Shown piece by piece: positions 35,982 to 45,091 of a stretch of DNA of 64,000 bases. Under the pieces are notes generated by a model. The model made no database searches. It had not been told where the DNA came from and worked only from the letters and a program-made list of their open reading frames with translations. Both the position numbers and the translations under genes were made by a program. The number at the start of each line of letters is the position of its first letter. Positions within the stretch are counted from its first letter, which is position 1. This DNA is from Branchiostoma lanceolatum (Eukaryota > Chordata > Leptocardii > Amphioxiformes > Branchiostomatidae): NCBI RefSeq assembly GCF_035083965.1, contig NC_089724.1, positions 6,922,501 to 6,986,500 on the forward strand. The letters are read 5' to 3'.

Positions 35982-38900
35982 TATGTTTATGTATATCAAA
36001 CAACCTACTAAAACAAATTACTCCTTGATGCTTGTAATTTCTCTTGCGTTATTTGTTATCGTCAAGGTCATATTATCCTTCTCACAGATTTGCTACCAGT
36101 AACGCTGGCGTGGTATTAAGCGTTGAGGAGGGAGCGGAGGTCGATTTTTCTGGCGGAGGTGTTGTCGATAATGCCGGTCCGGGAGTAAGAGGCACGCGTT
36201 GCACCATCAAGGTAAAGCGGCTTGGACAATTTTCACTGGTATAGGTGATATCTTGTGCCAATAAATAAATCTGATACTGTCTGCAAAAGGGACTTGAAGG
36301 CTTTAGATATTGATACGGAGCACAGGGAGGACCTTGCAAGTGACCGTTCCAAGTGGAGATGCACACTGTCCAGACAGCTCAAATCAGGAGAAGCCAGACT
36401 GATGCGCAACGCAGAAGAAAGGCGGAACCGCAGAAAAGAGCTTTGCAACAGAACTGAGTCAGCTTACAGATGTGATTTTTGTGGCAGAGACTGCCATTCT
36501 CGTATAGGGCTGTTTAGCCATAGTCGATGCTGTAGGGCTGTCGTGAATTAGGATTTTACCATGGTCAATACTGACCGACGGAGGCCATATACATACTGTA
36601 AATGCAGAACTGTTTGCGAGGATTTAATTTCGCGGTAGGGAGAAAATGGAGTGTTCGCGGTGGTTTTGAATTTGCGTTTGAAACCATAGTAGCGCTACAG
36701 TCACACAATTGAACGGTTTTTCGCGGTGGTCTTAAGTTCGCGGGAAAGAGTTCAGCACTAAAACCGCGAACGTGAAACCGCCGCGAACATTTCTGCATTT
36801 ACAGAAGTTATGCTTCTGTACAGTTTATCTGTAGTATTAACCTTCAATTCTTTTTGCCCTAGCTGAAAAATATGACCATCTCACGGTGCAGAAATGGCGG
36901 CTACGTTCAGCAGACAACGGTTACCATGGAGAACGTTTACGTCATCGAAATCAGTCGTAACCACGTGGCATCATCTCAGCCAATCGGAGACGGCTTTGCG
37001 TTCAACCAACCTCAACTGTCATCTGCCGATAAAGCCTTATCACGGATATCTAACAGGTAGCTTATTGCTTTACAAAATAAGAATTCATGCGATGTACGAG
37101 GCTCTGGATTGTTTCGTGATTAATCCTCTGAAACAAATATTTAACATATGTTATACAAGCGACCTATAATCTAACCACCTAGAGGCAGGAATCTCCTTAT
37201 AGCGTAGTTAGTCTCTGGTAGAGACTAAGTCTGAAGTATGATTGCGTTGATGGTGCGAATTACAGTAAGTGGAGAAGGATTTGTTACAGATTCTGATCTG
37301 ATCTTTCTTTCTTTCTTGCCTTTAATGCCCACGGTCTTAATGACGACCATTCTGGCATGTTGGGAAAGTAATGTTAAGTGCCTTTCCCAAGGGCACAAGA
37401 TCGGTGACACAGCAGGATTCGAACCCGGGACCACTTGGTTCTGAGACGAACACACTGTCGTTGCGCCACACGACACCACGATCTAGTCCCATACTCATGC
37501 CTGAGGGTCGATCGGTTACAGATTAATGACTACAATTTAAGAAAAATGTTCCATATTTGTGTCAAAGGCAGTTTGACACAGCACCCTCTTATTACTCGAT
37601 TATTGTTTTTCTCTCGTCTATCCATTCTCAGTGTTTTTACTGGTGGAGGCGGAGTAGGAATAGCAATTTCCGGGACCAGTCTAAACCTTGAGTCCACCAT
37701 CGTGGAGGATTTTTCCAAGGCATGCGTGTCAACATCTGGCAAGGTGAATACCGTCACCATACATAACTCGATCATGCGCAGTTGCTCCGTTGGTCTTCGC
37801 GCAAAGGATGACGGTAAGCAAAACGTCCACGTGACCAACAGCGTCATGGTTCAGAACGAGGTCGGAGTGCTGTATGGGGAGAGGGACGCAACAACGTCTG
37901 AGAGTGGGACGTTCATCTTAAGGAATTCCGTGTCGATGGAAAACAGCGAAAAGAACTTGAGAGTTTTCAGTGGAGGGCTAGAGCAGCCTGACACGGACAT
38001 AGGGGCACGAAACGTGAAACTAACGTGTTTCTTTGTAAGCAGAGGCTCCGCTGTTGAAACAAGCCGTACAACGTTTAGTATCAAACCCTTTGCATCTTGT
38101 CAACAGCCTAAAATACACCTTGCCCATTCAGGTTGTGACTTCGCTATGGATCTGTTGCCGTCAAAGTGTTTGCTGTCAGACTACACACCTCAGGGAAAAC
38201 GAACTCACATCCAGCTGCAGAGACTAGATCTGTGTAGAGACTGCTGTAAGAACGCATCTTCTCTGGAGTTCGAAGATAACTATGGCCACTGGAGCATGAG
38301 AAACATACGGGACATGAAACGCGCCACTATTTACACAGGAAAACCCAACGAAGGTTGTGGAGTGACGTTTTCTACGGACCTGTACCAACATATAGACAGC
38401 GACTGTATCGTCCAGAAAGTTCACGTCAAGTCGGCCTACAGTGATGTTACTCACTATCAGGTGAATAATTGATAGTAGTTGTTCCTTTGTAAAGAACTTT
38501 TGATAGTAGTATTAGAATAAGTAGGTGAAACGGGAGCTCCTAGTAATTATATATCATTGTGTGTGACGTAAGTTTTAATGATTATTAAAGATAAAGGTCT
38601 TTTAAGACCACGAGGTCGTAGGGGCAGTGGGTTGTTATCCACGGTGTCTAGGGCATTATATTAGAAGGCGAAGCCCAACCCTCTCTTTCCACCGCCTTTT
38701 ACTTCCCAACTGAGGTCGGTACCCACCTTCTTGTGACGTGAGAAAAGTCGTGTGCTTTTCCTAAGGACACAACGTCTAGCCAGAAATGCCAGGCATCGAA
38801 CCGGTGACCTCTAGATAGTCCTCGAACATAGCCCCTCGGCCATTGGTCCTTATTATTATATCTGTCATCATTTAACTACGGCCTTTGTACAAAAGGTGTC

Positions 38901-41900
38901 CTCTGATGAGTAATGGAATTGATGAATCATGAAATAAAACTTTTATTTTCAAATGTTCATTTCATAACATCTTCTCGAGAAAGCTCGAGAGCATTTTTTT
39001 GGTGATTTCATGTAGTCGTTCTTTGTAGTTGTTAGAAAATTTGACTGTATTCTAATGTGAGATATATTTGACACAGGGTGAAAGCCACTTGCGAGAGCTT
39101 AAGGTGCACTACTTGGATCGGGTGATGCACACCAACCTGACAGCGAAGTCCTTCGGCGTTATCGTGGACTTTTCACACATCCCGGACAGAAGTTCATCCG
39201 CACTGATCAAGTCGTCCATGTCGTGTCCCTACAGTCAACGTAACACTCCGCTTTCAGCCTTCGTCACGGAATTTCTTCCCAACATTGGTAAGTATTTTGT
39301 ATCAATATGATAATTTTTACTCTCCAAGCAGAGCATGGGTTTCGGCTGGTTTTTGACGTGTTTTTAGGCGTTATTGTCGGGCCTTCTATTTTGTCATTTT
39401 TTTGTATAGCCAACCAAGCCAATTGGGTTGGCTATACAGAAAAAAAGATGACAAAATAGGAGAGTAATAATTTTGCCATTTGCCTAGTTTTGAGAAAATG
39501 TTTTAATTCGTTGTACCATTGCTAATAGTCTCATAGACTGCTTTAATCAATATCTAAAAAAATAATGAGACTTATTATTAGCTCCACTTTATTGTAACAC
39601 TATATATCAAAGACTTATGCTGGCCCTTATTGTTTTAGTAATTATGATGTTAAGTTTTACTGTATACCTCTATTTATATTATGTTGCCATACATTGATGA
39701 TTGTACCGTGTACGATTGCCGTACAATAAAGTTCGTCTTCTGTATTAAAATTCAAAGTAAAGGTGTACTTTTAAAGGCAACCAAAACAATTCTAGGGCCC
39801 AAAAAATGGAAATAAAAATATGCTGAAATCTTTCTGGTAGTGACATTGTTTAGCACATTTGCGTAATAACTTAACACTTTGAGCATTTCAAAACCGCGCA
39901 AAAACGAGCCGAACAATGATCCCCTTATTGAGCCGAACAATGATCCCCTTATTTTCGCGAGCCTACAAAAACTCCGGAACGATGTACAGTGAGTTATCTT
40001 ATCACACTGACGTCATATTTTGCATCATGGATGTCGCTATACATCGTGATAGTGTTGTTTGAACTAATCATGTAAAGAAATGACAAAATAAATTGACTTT
40101 CAAAATCCAATTTTCGGGCCTTAATATTGCTTGGGTTTCCTTTAAAACGTATGTTTTCCCGACACTTTCCCAGGCATCTACACCCGTATGACCGTCAAAC
40201 TAGCTGAGCTTGCCCATCCCAACAACTTCCACAAGTACGTGGCTTTCCTGTACATCGGGAACTGTATGAAATCAAAACACTCCGATTTCGTGAACATGGA
40301 CACAAACAACTACGTGCTGATCGACAACGACCGCTGCCTGGTACCTGATAGGGTCGGGGACGGCGACATCCCAGCAGGTTACAGGTGAACTACCATCTGC
40401 AGTTTCATTCAACCTCGCATTGAGCGCTTTTAGCTAACATTTGTGCTGGGGGTCAGTTAAAAGCCTCTACCACTACCAGGCTCTAAAAGTGGCTGGAAAG
40501 AGTCGAGATTGGCCTAAGATGGCAAACTGCACTCATCGGCCGGCATAAAGCCTCTAGCATTTTTGTCTATTTGGCCACTCTCTACTCTTTCCAGCCACCG
40601 CAGGAGCCTGGTAGAGGCTAAGTGATCTATTCTGAGGCTGTGGAAGTTTTTAGGAAGGTCATTTAAACCAAGGACAGCTGTGTCATCTCTTTTACATCAG
40701 TGCATGCAGTAGTATTGTTTAATTCGTACACCAATCTGAAATCTCTAGAAACATCATTCTTTGATTAAAAGGGACGGGTGGTTTGTTGCCTTAAAGTGTT
40801 TTTTTTTCGACGTTGGCTTCAAATGATCTTAGTACAAACTAATCGTAATCGTAAGCCAGTTAGAGTGTACACAATCTGTATGTAGCTATAATGAGCATTT
40901 AAAAGGTTAAATTCAGTTTACAAAATGGGGAAGTAGAATTTACATCTAGTAGGGATTGAAGTGTCGACAACTCTTGCTAAGGCCCCCATTCCACACACAA
41001 GGCTGCGCTCTCACTGCGATATAAATGGGATTCATGAAACCCTTGACTTAATAACTGGAATGTCATGCAAAATATAAAAGTATGGTTGAATAGACAAGGA
41101 AAACAAAGCGGAAAAATATCATTTTATTTATCTATGAAATTCGGCGAGCGCTCTGTTACATGTTAGATCGCAGAGAGCGCGCGGCGAGTGTGCCGTCTAT
41201 GTGGAATGGGGGTATTACCTACAGACACGGCAGTCGACGATTCCGTTCTAATATTTGACTGTCTTATGTCCTTTTTATTGTTCCTAGATACCGACTTACT
41301 CGCCTATATGAGATTCTGTTCACCAACCAACATGTGTGTCAGGTACCTGACGACATGGTCAAAATGTTAAAGGAGATGAACGCAGTATCATCGCAGGTAT
41401 TTGACCCTAACAGACTTATCGTTGGTAAATGCAGAAATATTTGCGGGGATTTAATTTCGCGGTAGGGAGGAAATGGAGCGTTCTCGGTGGTTTGAGTTCG
41501 CATTTGAAGCAATGATGGCGCTAAATTCACACAATGGAAATATTTCTGTGGTGATTTGGCGGTAAAGAGTTCACCGCGAAAACCGCGAACATAAAACCAT
41601 CGCAAACATTCCTGCATTTAGAGTACATCCTAAAGACGAAGAATATCTTTGCTTTTATTCTATCCAAATCTGTCCCGGCTCGTTTATTTATCAGCCATGA
41701 AAAATCATGTTGTTCATATCCTGTTGGTATATACGGTCTTCTTACTAGGTTCAAGGAATAAGCTCAAAGCTGAGAGAATGAAATCGAGATCCTACTTTCA
41801 TGCTTTCACACTTTTAACCTCGCCATGGCGGTTATACTGTACGGCTATTACGGTCACTAACGGTTACGGTGCCTTTTTTGTGTGTGGATGCGTTTGTGGT

Positions 41901-43463
41901 GGGTGTACATCCCTTTAATTGCGAACTGCGTAAATCGAGAAGTCAAAATGGTTTGTATGATATATAGTACATGGTTTGTCGGAAAACGTTCGATTATGGA
42001 CCTTCCAGCGACTTTACAACGTAGTGCAGCGGAACATCCGGTTTTCATATTTTTTACTCTTAAAATGTGATGGAGATGGTATGTTTAAGTCGCGTGGGTT
42101 CTTTTGATAGTAGATATAAAATTAATATTGTAGAATAAATTTAATCGGATGAAAACAATGCACAGGCAATGATCAAAGGTTTAATTTCTTCAGCAACTTT
42201 ACTTCTTATCTCGTTCCTTTACAGGCTCCTAGCCTCGGGACGCAGTTTCGGAAGGAAGTTGAATCGCACCCTGCCATGGCACCGCTCGTGTTGAAAGAAG
42301 ACCCTGAGATTTATGAAGAACTGGACGGGCGCGTGTCCATCCTCGTCTCGGAATACAACGCTATTTGCGAGGGTGCTAACACCGACAGGTTCGACAGTTC
42401 TCTGAGAAAGGTGTACAAGACATCGCCTATCACCGAATCGTACTTAGTGGACGGTAGAGACTACATTCTTGCAAAGTTCGTGGACGGTACAGTAGCGTAC
42501 TTGAAAGTTGTCGGCGGTGAGATGCGAGAGGACGTGGATGGGTATGTGGTTAATGGAGGCCTAGCCGAGCTGGTAGCGTATCATCTAGACCGTTTGCTCG
42601 GGATGGGTCGAGTGGCTGTCGCCGCAGCACGACGGTTGCGACTGGACGAAACTGTCCCGATAAACGGCGTCATTAACGAGAAATGGGAGGTTTTGGAAGA
42701 CTTCGATGGTAAAAAAGATACGCTGGGGCGGTACCTTACAGATGCTGAAGCAAAGACGACATCTAGAAGCATACAGTGGATAGCGCGCCATCTTCAGAAG
42801 AGTCAACATGAAGTTTATCTTTCTCTTGATGTTGTAGTTGTGGGGAAAGTGAAGTCCCCAAAAGAAAATGTAGAGTTACATCCACAAGTCCGAGAATTCT
42901 TCAAGCATAGTGCAGACTTTGTTAATCTCGAAAACGTTGGAGTGACAAGACAGATGTTACGGGATTTGGCTAATATTTTTGTGTTTGATTTCTTAATTCA
43001 TAATCCTACAAGAAAAAATCTGGCTATCTCGGAGTTACGTTTTGTGACTGACGGTAACGATAAAGCATTTTGGCCGGACGTTTCAATCAAAGCATGCGAC
43101 GCCATTTTGAGATGCCCTGCATTGCTTCAACCCGAAGGTACCCGAGCATCGACGGAGAAACACGACGCATGCCCGAAGATCTGTCCGAATACTGACGTGA
43201 TTCCTTCGGACCAATTCGTGAACTGTCGTTTTACAGTGCAAACTTTTTCCACACTTAAACGCTTTAACGTAGGCAAGGGATATGACCGACTTCTCTCGTC
43301 TAAACTACGACAATCTCTTATGAATGAGACGATTGATATCGATTCGTTCAAATCTTACTTTGGGAAAGCTAACTTATATGAAGGGTTGGGCGCTAGGTTT
43401 TTTCGGTTAACACAACATATGAAGAAATGCATGGTCAGATTTGGTAATGGAATCTTCATATGA
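34535..43463 (+). CDS. Type II membrane protein: beta-helix ectodomain plus Fam20-like kinase domain (1241 aa)
   Basis: Nine exons, all phases consistent: 34535-34550, 34926-35718, 36088-36211, 36863-37056, 37632-38460, 39077-39287, 40174-40384, 41288-41396, 42225-43463 (TGA). The ATG has good context (GACATGG). Residues 17-36 are one hydrophobic segment (VTLLVIVLATVIILLTNIG) after a short basic tail, giving a Golgi/secretory type II protein. Residues about 60-160 are Ig-like beta sequence; about 190-480 form a right-handed beta-helix (WGGLQFGRNS, TVTIHNSIMRSCSVG, NVHVTNSVMVQNEVG). A Cys-rich middle follows. From about residue 830 a Fam20/four-jointed/GASK-like kinase fold is suggested by AYLKVVGG (Lys923), GGLAELVAYHLDRLLGMGRV (Glu944), FDFLIHNPTRKN and DGNDKAF. 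The place of the catalytic Asp in N-x-D-R is Thr, so it may be a pseudokinase. Likely modifies or scaffolds secreted proteins; substrate unknown. Exon chain is strong, kinase-family call is moderate. Confidence 0.82.
35763..35977. repeat. (CA)n microsatellite in kinase-gene intron 2
   Basis: Interrupted CA-rich tract, pure from about 35909 to 35977. Lies 45 nt after the exon donor at 35718. Confidence 0.95.
36258..36551 (+). pseudogene. C-terminal fragment of a non-LTR retrotransposon ORF
   Basis: About 98 codons in an intron of the kinase gene with the typical tail of LINE endonuclease/reverse-transcriptase proteins: CKRDLKALDIDTEHREDLAS, a KWRCTLSRQLKSGE segment, then a CCHH-like knuckle YRCDFCGRDCHSRIGLFSHS and stop. 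The fragment is 5'-truncated, lacks the RT domain, but has no internal stop, so insertion is probably recent. Same strand as the host gene; no splice signals join it. Confidence 0.7.
36594..36804. mobile_element. MITE of the CTGTAAATGCAGAA family, copy 1
   Basis: Ends TACTGTAAATGCAGAA and TTTCTGCATTTACAG are inverted repeats; the body holds repeated CGCGGTGGTTTTnAnTTnGC and ACCGCGAAC pairs. Copies at 41425-41621 and 49691-50006. Confidence 0.7.
37370..37482 (-). repeat. tRNA-derived SINE
   Basis: Minus strand shows GGTGTCGTGTGGCGCAACGA (A-box-like) and GGTCCCGGGTTCGAATCCTG (canonical B box), then GGGAAAGGCACTTAACATTA tail. In an intron of the kinase gene. Not a functional tRNA: no acceptor stem was found. 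Confidence 0.65.
38615..38850 (-). repeat. tRNA-derived SINE copy in kinase-gene intron
   Basis: On the minus strand AATGGCCGAGGGGCTA resembles an A box and GTCACCGGTTCGATGCCTGG a B box; the tail TGTGTCCTTAGGAAAAGCAC matches the SINE tail type elsewhere in the window. Confidence 0.5.
39310..39474. mobile_element. hAT-like MITE, copy 2 (8-bp TSD)
   Basis: A 149-bp element (39318-39466), ends TACTCTCC / GGAGAGTA, hairpin core (TTGTATAGCCAACC pairing with GGTTGGCTATAC), flanked by exact 8-bp repeats ATAATTTT. Same subterminal CTCTCCAAGCAGAG as the 18241 copy although interiors differ. Confidence 0.8.
39773..40146. mobile_element. MITE with TTTAAAGGCAACC ends
   Basis: Left end TTTTAAAGGCAACCAAAACA and right end TTGGGTTTCCTTTAAAA are inverted repeats. 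The body contains a tandem GAGCCGAACAATGATCCCCTTATT duplication (shown here as two adjacent ~22-bp copies near 39908 and 39931). Inverted relative to the inner element at 26795-27160. Confidence 0.65.
40462..40622. mobile_element. Foldback MITE with CCTCTACC ends
   Basis: AAGCCTCTACCACTACCAGG at the left pairs with GAGCCTGGTAGAGGCT at the right; inner arms GTGGCTGGAAAGAGT and CTCTTTCCAGCCAC pair as well. Related to 21661-21858. Confidence 0.6.
40983..41212. mobile_element. MITE with CCCCCATTCCAC ends (uninterrupted copy)
   Basis: Ends CCCCCATTCCAC and GTGGAATGGGGG are perfect inverted repeats, 230 bp apart. The body matches the split element at 26624-27212. Confidence 0.7.
41425..41621. mobile_element. 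MITE of the CTGTAAATGCAGAA family, copy 2
   Basis: Starts GTAAATGCAGAAAT, ends CCTGCATTTAG, with ACCGCGAAAACCGCGAAC inside. About 30 bp after the donor of the 41288-41396 exon. Confidence 0.65.
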
Positions 43464-44352
43464 TATCAAGCGAAACTTGAAGATAAACACTTTCGGGCGT
43501 TGCCTCTATATATCGATGACTGATTGATTGATTGGTATCATGTTGCTGCTACTGGTAAATATTGTTGTGACGACACAATGTACATTTGACTTTGTCTCCA
43601 TATCTGTTTTAACAGACCTTACTGCAAAACTCCATTAGATGTACAGTGTACATGTCTTCCGATCTGTAGGTAAATTAGGACGCCATGTTCTTGTTCCTCT
43701 TCATGACATCATTGGAGCACAATGTGTTGACCCAAATGCTACTTGCCCCCCTCCCCCTCACCTTTTGATGGTTTGCATTTGCGCTATCAACTGTTGTAAA
43801 AGAGTATGAAAAGACCATCACTTTTCACCAATGACTGTTTCAATGTGTAAATGTAATAGATACATACATCTATAAACGCCATGCAGCGTTTGAATCATCT
43901 TTCAGAGAGATTGTCTGTCATTTTGGCTACAAAACATGAATGATGACATATTTGGTGAAGAAGGCTAGCTCTGTTCTTTGTTTATCAAGCTTGAACTTGC
44001 TAGGTGCTGCAGTACAGTGTTTTTATTTCAAATGTCACGTCAATTTAGAACAAGACTTTTAGACCGTCCCATGATAAGCCACTCCAGAGAGTGATGCATT
44101 TTCGATGAAACTAACCGTTGAGGCCCTGTCCATTCCTTATCCATATGCTCGGGGCGTTAAACTTTGACATTTACCCGCAATGCATCACGCTGCACATTCG
44201 CACCTCGAAGTGTGAACTAGCTTATGATCGATAGAGTCATAGCCCTCCTTAACCAAATTTACAAAATTAAGTTATAAAGGCAGGTAATTAAAAGATGAAA
44301 CACACTTTGAAGGCAGAAAAAAGGACCATCAGTTTGCAAGTTTGATATCTAC

Positions 44353-44396
44353 TTTATTCATCCATCAAACTTCTTTCTGTGACTTTGAACAATAAA
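44353..44396. terminator. Possible opposed poly(A) signals of convergent genes
   Basis: AATAAA on the plus strand at 44391-44396 (kinase gene, ~930 nt after its stop) and AATAAA on the minus strand at 44353-44358 (peptide gene, ~740 nt after its stop). If both are used the two 3' UTRs overlap. Motif-only evidence. Confidence 0.3.
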
Positions 44397-45091
44397 AAGG
44401 ACCCGATGATTTTGACACGTGACGTATGTGCTCATGTTAACATCGTATCGTATGTCACGTGTCCTTGATCGTCATTGGCATGCAAGTAAACGACCCGTCC
44501 GTGAACTCTGACCCGGTTGGTCAAACTGTCGTCCATCGGATGTCCTCAGGTTGGGTCCTCGTTTGCTTCAGGTAAAGGCAAGTGGCCTGGGCAAGAAAGG
44601 AGAAGAGAAGCGGTAAGCATCATGGCTATTGAGATATTGCGCTGTCAGTGGTAACTTTAGCCTGGTTCATGCACTAAACGTTTAGCATCGAATGAATATT
44701 AGTACTTCATACCTACCGGTACCTTTTCCCCATTCCACGACCAGATAAGGTCGAGGGACTAGGCAGGTAGGTTGTTTTAGAAATGTTTGTTGTTTCAGAT
44801 CTCTATTTCATATTGCCGTTCACATGAAGCATGTCTGCCCAACAAGTCCAATGCCCCCCCCCCCTCTTCACAGCCATCAAAAATCACAGACTATTCTATC
44901 AATGTTTACAACGACGGATAACTTCGAATATCTAAAATTTCCCCCAAAGCACAAAGGAAACACCATGAAATTGCAAAAGCAAAAGTTTACAAATGACGGT
45001 ACGCGGTGAGACAAAAGAAACTATCTGATACGTCTTGGTCCCTGCTACACTAGAGAGCGCCCCTACCTTACAAAGTGTGTCCGTATCTACG

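Noticed and set aside
35707..36102. Cys/Val or His/Thr repeat frames
   Set aside because: Translations of the (CA)n microsatellite.
37370..37482. Possible tRNA gene
   Set aside because: Good B box but no acceptor stem or proper anticodon arm; the tail matches the SINE family.
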